From Paenibacillus sp. (lineage in GTDB: Bacteria; Bacillota; Bacilli; Paenibacillales; YIM-B00363), in contig NZ_DASQNA010000039.1 of assembly GCF_035645195.1 (NCBI RefSeq), positions 124,001-188,000 on the forward strand: a stretch of 64,000 nt of DNA, in the 5' to 3' direction. A program made the translations under genes and the position numbers. The notes under the pieces were generated by a model. That model saw only the letters and a list, made by a program, of their open reading frames with translations, had not been told where the DNA came from and searched no databases. Shown in pieces: positions 34,188-42,084 of this stretch. Numbering within the stretch: position 1 is the first letter of the stretch; every line of letters begins with the position of its first letter.

Positions 34188-34274
34188 TACATAATGTTGA
34201 AAACCGTATTTCACTAGAGGATTTTCCCTAGTTTTGTCGAAATGTACCTTATGCGCAAACAGGAGTGATTCAGG

Positions 34275-34961
34275 TTGATCGAAATGCAGGACGTCTATAA
34301 GACGTATCCGGACGGCGGGCAAGCGCTCCGCGGCGTGTCCGTGCGCGTCGAACGGAATGAGTTCGTATATATCGTCGGGCCTTCGGGCGCCGGCAAGTCG
34401 ACGTTCATGAAGCTGATCTACCGCGAAGAGCGGCCGACGAAGGGCTCGATTTTCGTGAACGGGTTCAACTTAGAGAAATTAAAGCAGCGGAAAATTCCGT
34501 TCGTGCGCCGCAATATCGGCGTGATCTTCCAAGACTTCAAACTCCTGCCGAAAATGACCGCTTACGAGAACGTCGCGTTCGCGATGGAGGTCATCGAAGC
34601 GCCTTCGCGCATCATTAAGAAGCGTACTATGGAGGTGCTGGAGCTCGTCCGGCTGAAGGATAAAGCGAACGCTTACCCGAACCAGTTGTCAGGCGGCGAA
34701 CAGCAGCGGGTCGCGATCGCGAGAGCGATCGTGAACAATCCGACGGTCATCGTCGCGGACGAACCGACCGGCAACCTCGACCCCGAGACGTCTTGGGGCA
34801 TCATGAAGCTTCTGGAGGAAATCAACTTCCGAGGCGCGACCATCGTCATGGCGACCCACAACAAAGAGATCGTCAATACGATGCGCAAGCGGGTCATCGC
34901 GATCGAGAACGGTCTGATCGCCCGCGACGAGCTCAGAGGGGAGTACGGCTATGAGGATTAG
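34275..34961 (+). CDS. ftsE: Cell division ABC transporter ATPase FtsE
   Basis: 228 residues. FtsE hydrolyses ATP on the cytoplasmic face of FtsX and so switches on peptidoglycan hydrolases during growth or division. Walker [10 protein letters not shown] (35-43), Q-loop [24 protein letters not shown] signature [15 protein letters not shown], Walker [13 protein letters not shown], and H-loop ATHNKE are intact. TTG 34275 with AGGAG 9 bases upstream is the start. Its 3' end overlaps ftsX by 11 bases. Confidence 0.95.
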   Translation: MIEMQDVYKTYPDGGQALRGVSVRVERNEFVYIVGPSGAGKSTFMKLIYREERPTKGSIFVNGFNLEKLKQRKIPFVRRNIGVIFQDFKLLPKMTAYENVAFAMEVIEAPSRIIKKRTMEVLELVRLKDKANAYPNQLSGGEQQRVAIARAIVNNPTVIVADEPTGNLDPETSWGIMKLLEEINFRGATIVMATHNKEIVNTMRKRVIAIENGLIARDELRGEYGYED

Positions 34962-35868
34962 CACCATGCGCCGCCACTTCCGGGAAGGCTTCCGCAGCAT
35001 TTGGCGCAACGGGTGGATGTCCTTCGCCTCGATCAGCGCGATCTCGATCTCGCTGTTTATTTTAGGCGCGTTCCTGGCGGTCGCCATGAACATCAACAAG
35101 CTGACGCAGGACATCGAGAACGAGGTCGAAATTCGCGTCTACCTCGACGTCAGCGTCGAAAGAAGCCAGGTGCCTGAGCTGCAAAACCAAATCGGCGGCA
35201 TCGACGGCGTGAAAAAAATCGAGTTCGTCTCGAAAGAGGACGGGCTGGAGTTTCTGAAGGAACGGCTCGGAGAGGAAGGGCGCGCCCTGCTCGAAGGGCA
35301 GGAGGGCGACAACAACCCGCTGCCTGACTCGTTCACAGTAGAAGTCTACGAACCGAGGACGATTGATCTCGTAGCGGAGCGCATTCTGGCCATTAACGAA
35401 GGCCAAGAACCGCCTCCGATCTGGGAAGTGAAGTACGGCGCGGATACGGTGCGGACGCTGTTCAAAGTAACGGACATCGTGCGCAACGTCGGTCTTGTGC
35501 TCGTGGGGGGACTTGCCCTCATGTCGATGTTCCTGATCGCGAACACCATTAAAATAACGATCGTAGCCCGCCGTCGCGAAATCGCCATCATGAAGCTGGT
35601 CGGCGCGACGAACGGATTTATTCGCTGGCCGTTTTTCATCGAAGGGGCATTGCTCGGCATTATCGGGTCGGTTATTCCGACCGCTATTTTGATTTTCGCT
35701 TACGGCCAGCTCATCTCGGCTACGGAGCTGGAGCTCGGTCTGCTGCAAATCGCGCTGGTGCCGCTTGGAGAGGTCGCGAAGGTGCTGGCCGTTCTCCTCA
35801 TGGGCCTCGGCTTTATTATCGGCGTGTGGGGTAGCACGCTGTCCGTTCGAAAATTTCTGAAGGTGTAA
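34951..35868 (+). CDS. ftsX: Cell division membrane protein FtsX
   Basis: 305 residues. The protein has four membrane segments (about 25-45, 180-202, 230-255, 275-297) and a large extracellular loop between the first two (about 46-175), which in this family contacts the hydrolase or its activator. Conserved N-terminal MSFASISAISISLFILG and C-terminal GSTLSVRKFLKV are seen. It is translationally coupled to ftsE. The next gene, 24 bases downstream, is an M23 peptidase with a coiled coil, the kind of partner FtsX loops bind. Confidence 0.94.
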   Translation: MRISTMRRHFREGFRSIWRNGWMSFASISAISISLFILGAFLAVAMNINKLTQDIENEVEIRVYLDVSVERSQVPELQNQIGGIDGVKKIEFVSKEDGLEFLKERLGEEGRALLEGQEGDNNPLPDSFTVEVYEPRTIDLVAERILAINEGQEPPPIWEVKYGADTVRTLFKVTDIVRNVGLVLVGGLALMSMFLIANTIKITIVARRREIAIMKLVGATNGFIRWPFFIEGALLGIIGSVIPTAILIFAYGQLISATELELGLLQIALVPLGEVAKVLAVLLMGLGFIIGVWGSTLSVRKFLKV

Positions 35869-35892
35869 GACGAAAGCAAGGGAGGAGATTCT

Positions 35893-37110
35893 TTGAAACG
35901 GTACATTTTGCCGCTCGCGCTTGCGGTGAGCCTCGCCGCCGGTTCCGTCGTCGCGGTTCCCGGAACGGGGGTCGCGGCGAGCTCGGAGCTCGCGAAGGTG
36001 AACGCCCAGCTGGAGAAGCTGAAGAAGGAAATGGCGGCGACCGAAGCTGCGCAGAAAAAAGCGGAGCAAGAAATCGAACGCATTCGCGGCTTCAAGGAAG
36101 CGGGACTCGCGGAAATCCAGCGCTTGGAGAAGGAAATCGCGGCGACGAACCAAAAAATCGCGGCGCTCAACGAGCAAATGGCCGAAGTCGAAGAAAATCT
36201 GCAGCTTACCGTGAAGGAGTTGACGGAAGCCGAAGAACGCGTCGTCACGCGGGACGGTTTGTTGAAGTCGCGGCTGCGCTTGCTGTACGTGAACGGCTTC
36301 GTCAGCTACCTCGACGTGCTGCTCAGCTCCACCAGCTTCGTCGATTTCCTTGACCGCATCGACGCGCTGCAGTCGATCGTGCAACAGGACAAAGAGATTT
36401 TGGAATTAAACATCTTGGACAAGCAAACCGTCGAGCGGAAAAAGGCCGACGTCGAAGCGCAGCTGGAGTACGTAGCGAACTTGGTCGATCAAACGTCCCA
36501 GCTTCAGAACGAGCTTAAGGCGAACCGAGAGAAGAAGGAAGTCGCCGTTGCTTCTCTAGAAATTCAGGAGCACGAGCTCGAGGAAGTGACCGAAGAGGAA
36601 GAGCGGAAGCTGATGGAGCTGGCGGACGAGCAAGCGAAGCTGGCGAAAAAACAGCGAGAGCTGAAAAAGCAGGAAGAACAATCGAAGAAAAAGAACGTCG
36701 TTAAATATACAGGCGGTCAGCTGAAATGGCCGGTGCCGGACAGCCAGCGGATCACTTCCCAATTCGGAACGCGGACGCACCCGATCACGGGCAAAAAGCA
36801 TACGCATTCCGGCTTGGACATCGGCGCCCCCGCGGGCACCGCGATCGTCGCGGCGGCTTCGGGAGAGGTTATTCTCGCGCAATGGTACGGCGGCTACGGC
36901 AACTGCGTCATCATCGAGCATAAAGACGGCTTCCGGACGCTGTATGCGCATATCCGCAGCGGCGGCATCAAAGTGAAGGTCGGCGATATCGTAAGCGCCG
37001 GAGAGAAGATCGCGGAAGTCGGCTCGACGGGCAATTCGACCGGCAACCACCTGCATTTCGGCGTCTACGTCAACAACGCCGCCGTCGATCCGGAACCGTA
37101 TTTGCGCTGA
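35893..37110 (+). CDS. Coiled-coil M23 (LytM) peptidoglycan endopeptidase, FtsEX partner
   Basis: 405 residues. A signal peptide (1 to about 31, LPLALAVSLAAGSVVAVPG) is followed by a long coiled coil (about 33-265, rich in Glu/Lys/Ala/Leu) as in EnvC, CwlO and PcsB, and a C-terminal M23 domain (about 280-405). The metal site is complete: HSGLD (His305, Asp309) and HLHFG (His386, His388), so the enzyme should be catalytically active, unlike EnvC. Start TTG 35893 has GGAGGAG upstream. Encoded directly after ftsEX, it is likely the wall hydrolase whose activity FtsEX gates through the coiled coil (inference from family precedents). Confidence 0.9.
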   Translation: MKRYILPLALAVSLAAGSVVAVPGTGVAASSELAKVNAQLEKLKKEMAATEAAQKKAEQEIERIRGFKEAGLAEIQRLEKEIAATNQKIAALNEQMAEVEENLQLTVKELTEAEERVVTRDGLLKSRLRLLYVNGFVSYLDVLLSSTSFVDFLDRIDALQSIVQQDKEILELNILDKQTVERKKADVEAQLEYVANLVDQTSQLQNELKANREKKEVAVASLEIQEHELEEVTEEEERKLMELADEQAKLAKKQRELKKQEEQSKKKNVVKYTGGQLKWPVPDSQRITSQFGTRTHPITGKKHTHSGLDIGAPAGTAIVAAASGEVILAQWYGGYGNCVIIEHKDGFRTLYAHIRSGGIKVKVGDIVSAGEKIAEVGSTGNSTGNHLHFGVYVNNAAVDPEPYLR

Positions 37111-37148
37111 TCGCTTTCAAAATTAGTAAATAACCGGTACAGGCCTTG

Positions 37149-37170
37149 CATATACTACTCTCAGTATATG
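37149..37170. promoter_or_regulatory. Inverted repeat upstream of the S41 protease gene
   Basis: CATATACT and AGTATATG form a perfect 8-bp inverted repeat around ACTCTC. It contains a TATACT that could act as a -10 box, with only a weak -35. It may be an operator; it is not followed by T and so is not a terminator. Confidence 0.45.
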
Positions 37171-37216
37171 GGCGGAAAGGTTGCATGCGTCCGTAAGGAG
37201 AAGGCGGTGTGAACGG

Positions 37217-38686
37217 ATGATGTTTAAAGGCCGAACGGTACTGGCGTTCGTGCTGCTGGCGTTGTTCGCCGGCAGCATTGTTACGCTTACGGTCGTCGGC
37301 CCGTTGGACGACCGCTTCGTCGCGAGCTTAGGGCCGGCGGTCACGGTTTCGGGCGAGGCGAAGCCGGAAAAAGATGCGGGCGGATTGAGCGAGGAAGAAG
37401 CGAAAAAGCTGGCGGCGGTTTACAAGCTGCTGGAGCAGCGGTACGTCGAAGAGGTCGACCGGGAGCGGTTGACCGAGGGCGCCTTGGACGGGCTCGTCCA
37501 AGCGTTGGAGGATCCGTATTCCGAGTATTTGAACAAGGAAGAAGTGGAGTCGTTCTCGGAGCACATCAACTCGACGTTCACGGGTATCGGCGCGGAAGTC
37601 GTCCTGCAGGACGGCCACGTCGTCGTCGTCACGCCGATCAAGAACTCGCCCGCCGAACGGGCCGGATTGATGGCGGGGGACAAAATTTTGTCCGTCAACG
37701 GCGAATCGCTGCAAGGGCTTGAACTGACGCAGGCGGTGGAGAAAATCCGCGGTCCGAAGGGCACGCAGGCGAAGCTTGAAATTCAGCGCAAGGATTCGGC
37801 CAACGTGATCGACATTATCGTCGTTCGGGACGACATCAGCCTCGAAACCGTGGAATCGACAATGCGGCCGGACGGCATCGGCGTCATCGGCATCCGCCAA
37901 TTCGCGGTCAATACGTCGGAGCATTTCACGGAAGAGCTAAAGAAGCTGGAAGACCAGCAGATGAAAGGCCTTATTATCGACGTGCGGAACAATCCGGGCG
38001 GCGTCGTGCAGGCGGTCCAGTCGATCGCCGAAACGTTCGTGCCGTCCGGCGGGACGATCATGCACCTCGAGTACCGCGACGGCAAGCGCGAGAAAACGAC
38101 GTCGAAAGGCAAAGGCAAGACGTATCCGATCGTCGTGTTGATCAACGAAGGCTCCGCGAGCGCCTCCGAAATTCTCGCGGCGGCTATTCAAGAATCGGCG
38201 GGCGGCAAGCTCGTCGGGCAAACGACGTTCGGCAAAGGTCTCGTGCAAAGCACCGTGAAGCTGAGCGACGGCAGCGGCGTAAAGCTGACGATCGCGAAAT
38301 GGCTGACGCCGGACGGCGACACGATCCACGAGAAGGGCGTCTCGCCGGATATCGTCGTCGAGCAGACGAAGCTGTTCGAGGCGGTGACGATTCCGGACGA
38401 CAAAGAGCTCGCGTTCGATATGACAGGCGACGAGATCAAGAACGTGCAGCTGATCTTGGAGGGCCTCGGCTTTCAGCCTGGCCGGACGGACGGGTACTTC
38501 AACCAAGCGACCAAACAGGCGGTCGTCGCCTTCCAGAAGGAGCATGGGCTTCCGCAGACGGGCGTCGTGAACGCGGCGACGGCGTCGAAGCTGGAAGAAA
38601 AGGCGCTGGAGCGGCTTCTCGATCCGGAAAATGATGCGCAGCTGCATGCGGCCGTCGAACAGATCCAGAAAATGCTATCGCACTAA
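37217..38686 (+). CDS. ctpB: S41 carboxyl-terminal processing protease with PDZ and PG-binding domains
   Basis: 489 residues. An N-terminal membrane anchor (about 6-27) is followed by a helical region, a PDZ domain (about 105-190: VTPIKNSPAERAGLMAGDKI) and the S41 catalytic domain with GSASASE (Ser315) and GKGLVQ (Lys340), the Ser-Lys dyad of tail-specific proteases. A C-terminal peptidoglycan-binding domain carries VQLILEGLGF and TKQAVVAFQKEHGLPQTG. In B. subtilis the paralogue CtpB cuts SpoIVFA to activate sigma-K processing; the same position between ftsEX and minJ supports orthology, but a vegetative role is possible. Start ATG 37217 (a second ATG follows) is uncertain; an upstream ATG at 37181 is also in frame. 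Confidence 0.88.
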   Translation: MMFKGRTVLAFVLLALFAGSIVTLTVVGPLDDRFVASLGPAVTVSGEAKPEKDAGGLSEEEAKKLAAVYKLLEQRYVEEVDRERLTEGALDGLVQALEDPYSEYLNKEEVESFSEHINSTFTGIGAEVVLQDGHVVVVTPIKNSPAERAGLMAGDKILSVNGESLQGLELTQAVEKIRGPKGTQAKLEIQRKDSANVIDIIVVRDDISLETVESTMRPDGIGVIGIRQFAVNTSEHFTEELKKLEDQQMKGLIIDVRNNPGGVVQAVQSIAETFVPSGGTIMHLEYRDGKREKTTSKGKGKTYPIVVLINEGSASASEILAAAIQESAGGKLVGQTTFGKGLVQSTVKLSDGSGVKLTIAKWLTPDGDTIHEKGVSPDIVVEQTKLFEAVTIPDDKELAFDMTGDEIKNVQLILEGLGFQPGRTDGYFNQATKQAVVAFQKEHGLPQTGVVNAATASKLEEKALERLLDPENDAQLHAAVEQIQKMLSH

Positions 38687-38721
38687 GCAGGAGATTTCGG
38701 CGGTATTGTCGAAAAGGATGG

Positions 38722-38750
38722 GGAAGGTCGCGCGTCGGCCTTCCTTTTTT
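38722..38750 (+). terminator. Terminator between the S41 protease gene and minJ
   Basis: A 9-bp stem GGAAGGTCG/CGGCCTTCC with a CGCGT loop and a run of six T. The minJ-like gene therefore may need its own promoter or rely on read-through. Confidence 0.85.
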
Positions 38751-38784
38751 CTGTATCCGCACTTATGTAGGGAGAGCAGATTTC

Positions 38785-40086
38785 ATGGACATGTTCTACG
38801 ATGGGTTGCGGGCGTTCGGGGGATTGTGGACATCGCCCTTTTATTATCTAGCGATACTTTGGGTAGCTTGGCATGCGCGAAAACAGACCGCGATCGAGCG
38901 GAAGCTGTTTTCCGTCAAACTTCATACGTGGTGGCGCGAGTGGGGACGAACGGTGCTTTGGGGCGCGATCGTCGGTGTAGGCGTTTCCATCGTCTTTCTG
39001 TTTATCGGGGCGTCGGTAACCGGTTCGGCGCTGCTCTTATTGTGGATCGCGGCGCTTCTGTTGTCGGCGTTCCGCATTCGGTATTTATGCTTTGCCTACG
39101 CTGCCGGCGTGGTCGGGCTGCTCCAAGCGGCAATCGGCTTCCTCGATGCGGATTCGCTTCCGGGCGGAGCGGCGATGCTCGTTCGCGAAATCGAAGCGGT
39201 GCACATGCCGTCGGTGTTCGCGCTCGTCGGTCTGCTGCATGTGGCCGAGGCAGCGTTAGTATATGCGACGGCTGGACGACTCGCGACCCCGCTATTCTTC
39301 GAGGGCAAGCGCGGCAAACCGGTCGGCGGCTACCAAATGCAAGGCTTCTGGCCTGTGCCGCTGCTGCTGCTGACGCCGATGGCCGGCGGGGCAACGGGCG
39401 CGCTGCCGTGGCCGACGCTCTTCGGCGGCGAAGCTTCCGGTTGGGGCGCGGTCGCGTTCCCGATTCTAGTCGGGTTCCACTCGCTCGCGCTAAGCCGACT
39501 GCCGCGTGACAAGGCGCGGTCGAGCGCGTTCCGGCTGGCCGGATTCGGCGCTGCGGTGTTGTTGTGCGGGGCGGCCGTGTTTTATGTGCCGGCGTGGTGG
39601 ACCGCGGCGCTGGCGGCGCTGCTCTGCTTCGGGCTGCACGAGTGGCTTATCGTGTGGGATCGCAGGGAGGAATCGCAGAGCTCCCCTTACTTTGTGCATG
39701 ATACGCGCGGGCTCAAGGTGCTGGCGGTCGTTCCTGGCTCGCCCGCGGCCGAGCTCGGCATCGAGCCGGGCTATGTGCTCCGCCGCGTGAACGGCCAGCC
39801 GGTGCTGGACCGCGCGGAGCTGCACGCCGCCATGCGGTTGAACGCGGCGTTCACGAAGCTGGAGGTGCTCGACCATGCGGGCGAGAGCCGCTTCCTGCAG
39901 CGCGCGCTGTTCGCGAACGAGCACCATCAGCTCGGCATCGTCCTGTGTCCGGACGAACATGTGCTGCATGTCGCCGAATTCGAGGAAGGCGGGTTGTTCT
40001 CGTTCCTGCGTTCTCGCCGTTCGTCTTCGCGCGGCGCCGCTTACGGGCCTGGCGGCACGCCGTCCGATCCGTCGGCGCACATGTGA
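38785..40086 (+). CDS. minJ: MinJ-like multi-pass PDZ membrane protein
   Basis: 433 residues. Seven or more hydrophobic segments fill about residues 15-290 (for example LLLLWIAALLLSAF), followed by a PDZ domain (about 310-385: GLKVLAVVPGSPAAELGIEP). This architecture and the position after ftsEX-ctpB match B. subtilis MinJ, which links DivIVA at the poles to MinD and directs division-site selection. Sequence identity cannot be judged without alignment, so the name rests on architecture plus synteny. The C-terminal 40 residues are a Ser/Gly-rich tail. Confidence 0.8.
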   Translation: MDMFYDGLRAFGGLWTSPFYYLAILWVAWHARKQTAIERKLFSVKLHTWWREWGRTVLWGAIVGVGVSIVFLFIGASVTGSALLLLWIAALLLSAFRIRYLCFAYAAGVVGLLQAAIGFLDADSLPGGAAMLVREIEAVHMPSVFALVGLLHVAEAALVYATAGRLATPLFFEGKRGKPVGGYQMQGFWPVPLLLLTPMAGGATGALPWPTLFGGEASGWGAVAFPILVGFHSLALSRLPRDKARSSAFRLAGFGAAVLLCGAAVFYVPAWWTAALAALLCFGLHEWLIVWDRREESQSSPYFVHDTRGLKVLAVVPGSPAAELGIEPGYVLRRVNGQPVLDRAELHAAMRLNAAFTKLEVLDHAGESRFLQRALFANEHHQLGIVLCPDEHVLHVAEFEEGGLFSFLRSRRSSSRGAAYGPGGTPSDPSAHM

Positions 40087-40089
40087 GGC

Positions 40090-40118
40090 TTGTCAAACAG
40101 GCAGGTCTGTGATAAATT
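40090..40118 (+). promoter_or_regulatory. Promoter after minJ
   Basis: TTGTCA (40090-40095), a 17-base spacer, TAAATT (40113-40118). It would start a short leader that runs into the terminator at 40155. Confidence 0.55.
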
Positions 40119-40154
40119 GGGAATCAAATCTAATTACGTGCGATGGCAAAGCAT

Positions 40155-40193
40155 GCCTCGACGGCCGTGGATCCGGCCTGTCGGGGCTTTTTT
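40155..40193 (+). terminator. Strong terminator between minJ and the 40224 gene
   Basis: GCCTCGACGGCCG (40155-40167) pairs with CCGGCCTGTCGGGGC (40173-40187) with one bulged A and one G-U pair; loop TGGAT; six T follow. It serves minJ, and with the promoter at 40090 it would also end a leader RNA of about 70 bases. Confidence 0.9.
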
Positions 40194-40223
40194 GCGTTCG
40201 GACGAAAGGAGCGATGGTTAGGG

Positions 40224-40694
40224 ATGGCTGTGTCGAAGCGGAAGGCGTACGGGGGTAAAGTCGAATCGTTCGTAAAGAAATGCGAGCGCTCGCTGGCGGC
40301 TGCCGGCTGGGCGCACGGTTTGCCAGCGGCGGCCGTGGCGTTCTTGTCGCTGATCTGGGCGCCGTTGTCGAAGGGGGCGTTCCGTCATTTGCGCGCGGGG
40401 TGCCCATTGGACGGGGCGGAGGAGCTTCGCTTCGCATGCTACTTCACCTATTTCCGATGGAACCGCCGGCCGATCGTGTTCGAAATTTTGAGTCATCGGG
40501 TAGGTGTCGAGCTGACGGAGGCGGAGTACGCGCTGTTCTTGGAGCGCAGTAGGGCGCTGGAGGCGCAGGGGTTCCGGGTCGTGAGGATCACCGACGTGGA
40601 GCTCGCATACGCCCGCAAACATGTGTACGAGCGCGCGGCGTACGCTATGAGCCGGTCTGGGTGGGGCGACGAGGGCTGGGGTACAGCGATTTGA
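40224..40694 (+). CDS. Unknown protein, weakly nuclease-like C-terminal half
   Basis: 156 residues, basic N-terminus, no signal peptide. I recognise no family with confidence. The central part (IVFEIL, about residue 91) followed by LEAQGFRVVRITDVEL (about 113-128) loosely recalls the PD-(D/E)xK layout of DUF559/Vsr-type proteins (an acidic strand, then a helix, then GYxVLRI-like strand), but a full catalytic set cannot be seen. ATG 40224 has AAAGGAG 12 bases upstream. It is preceded by its own promoter-terminator leader and followed by a separate promoter for the SLH gene. Confidence 0.65.
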   Translation: MAVSKRKAYGGKVESFVKKCERSLAAAGWAHGLPAAAVAFLSLIWAPLSKGAFRHLRAGCPLDGAEELRFACYFTYFRWNRRPIVFEILSHRVGVELTEAEYALFLERSRALEAQGFRVVRITDVELAYARKHVYERAAYAMSRSGWGDEGWGTAI

Positions 40695-40718
40695 GCTTAA
40701 TTCTTCGGAAGTGGAGGA

Positions 40719-40747
40719 TTGTCAGTCGTGAGCACTTCCGGTATAAT
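40719..40747 (+). promoter_or_regulatory. Promoter of the SLH-PKD operon
   Basis: TTGTCA (40719-40724), a 17-base spacer, perfect TATAAT (40742-40747). Transcription would start near 40754, about 110 bases before the SLH start codon. Confidence 0.8.
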
Positions 40748-40778
40748 TTGGGTAACCGAATACGATCACAAGCCGGAA

Positions 40779-40823
40779 GGACCGTGCTGACAGGAGAGGA
40801 CTCCTTGTTTGCGGTCTTTTTTT
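40779..40823 (+). terminator. Terminator-like leader hairpin before the SLH gene
   Basis: GGACCG (40779-40784) pairs with CGGTC/T (40812-40817), with an inner hairpin ACAGGAG/CTCCTTGT around AGGA, then seven T. Because it sits between a good promoter and the gene, it may act as an attenuator or end a ~70-base small RNA. No known riboswitch class was recognised. Confidence 0.75.
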
Positions 40824-40863
40824 GTTTGCGCGGGGACGGCGGGATGGGGAACAGGGGGAGTTT

Positions 40864-42084
40864 ATGATGAGAAGACGATGGATATCGGCTGTCGTTGCGT
40901 TTGCGTTAGCTTTGGGGGCGCCGGTTCCGAGTGCGAAAGCTGCGGGCGGATTTACGGATATCGACAACCACTGGGCGAGGGACGTTATCACTGGAGCTGT
41001 CACGGCGGGGTATGTGAAAGGGTATCCGGACGGGACGTTCAAGCCGGACGCGAACGTAACGAGGGCGGAGTTTCTTGCCATCGTTACCCGGGCTTCGAAA
41101 TTGCCTGCCGCCGGTGTTGAGGAGCCTTTCGTCGATGTCGATGCAAGGCATTGGGCGGTAGATGCGATCGGGCGGGGGATCGGCATGGGCTTCATCTCGC
41201 CGTCCGCATTCGGCAGCCGCTTCGAGCCGGATAAAGCGCTGACGCGGGCGGAAATGGTGACATGGCTGGTCAACGGACTGGTGAAGGCCGACCCTTCGTT
41301 CGGTGACGCGCTGAAGGATACGCAGAACACGATTCTGCCATTTACGGAATACTTCCCCGGAAAGTTCAACAAACCGGACATTCCGTACATCGCCGTGGCG
41401 CGGGGTGTCGGCTTGGTTGGCGGCTTCCCGGACGGTTCGTTCGGACCGGATCGTACGACGACGCGAGCGGAGGTCGTCACGCTGTTGACCCGTTACTTGG
41501 CGGCGGAGGGAACGAAGGCTGAGGATTACAAAGCGCTGAATGAAATGCGCGAGGTCGGGCTGTATGGTACGAATGTGAAGACGATCGGGAACGCGGAGTG
41601 GTATCCGGGTAAGGGTATTCGGCGTCCATTTTATGAGGCGTTTAATGTCGAACTGAAGCCGGACCGGCCGATCGGGACGATCATCCTGCGGAAGTATATT
41701 CTGGTCGATAAAGAGCTGACTAGCGTGTACAAGGATGTGTTTTTGTCAAAGGAGCAGCAGGAGGAACTTACTACGGAATCGTTGGAACGCTTTATGCGCT
41801 TTGTAGAGGTCACCTTAATGCCTTCGAAGGATCTGGATACGCAATCTTTTCTATATGGTTTACCGGCAGTTGCAGGTACCACGTTTCAAGTTCGTGGTGA
41901 ACTAAATCAGCCTAAAAAATACGGATTTCACGCTATGACCTCAGATCAAGCGTTGACGATGTTAAAGAAAGGGCAAACGAGTACGTTTTGGAATCTATAT
42001 GGTGTGATGAAAAGTGGAATCGTGGTAATTAATACGCAAGACGGGAAAATGATTAGAATGATAGTCCGGGGTGTTGAGAATTGA
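40864..42084 (+). CDS. Three-SLH-domain surface protein
   Basis: 406 residues. A signal peptide (about 1-25, RRRWISAVVAFALALGAPVPS) is followed by three SLH repeats with the conserved TRAE motif: FTDIDNHWARDVI...TRAEF (about 28-75), FVDVDARHWAVDAI...TRAEM (about 92-140), and PYIAVARGVGLVGGFPDGSF...TRAEV (about 170-215). SLH triplets bind pyruvylated secondary cell-wall polymer and anchor proteins to the wall. The remaining ~190 residues are an unrecognised domain. ATG 40864 follows AGGGGGAG. The stop overlaps the start of the 1941-residue protein by 4 bases, so the two are made together. From about 41700 the DNA becomes noticeably more AT-rich. Confidence 0.9.
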   Translation: MMRRRWISAVVAFALALGAPVPSAKAAGGFTDIDNHWARDVITGAVTAGYVKGYPDGTFKPDANVTRAEFLAIVTRASKLPAAGVEEPFVDVDARHWAVDAIGRGIGMGFISPSAFGSRFEPDKALTRAEMVTWLVNGLVKADPSFGDALKDTQNTILPFTEYFPGKFNKPDIPYIAVARGVGLVGGFPDGSFGPDRTTTRAEVVTLLTRYLAAEGTKAEDYKALNEMREVGLYGTNVKTIGNAEWYPGKGIRRPFYEAFNVELKPDRPIGTIILRKYILVDKELTSVYKDVFLSKEQQEELTTESLERFMRFVEVTLMPSKDLDTQSFLYGLPAVAGTTFQVRGELNQPKKYGFHAMTSDQALTMLKKGQTSTFWNLYGVMKSGIVVINTQDGKMIRMIVRGVEN

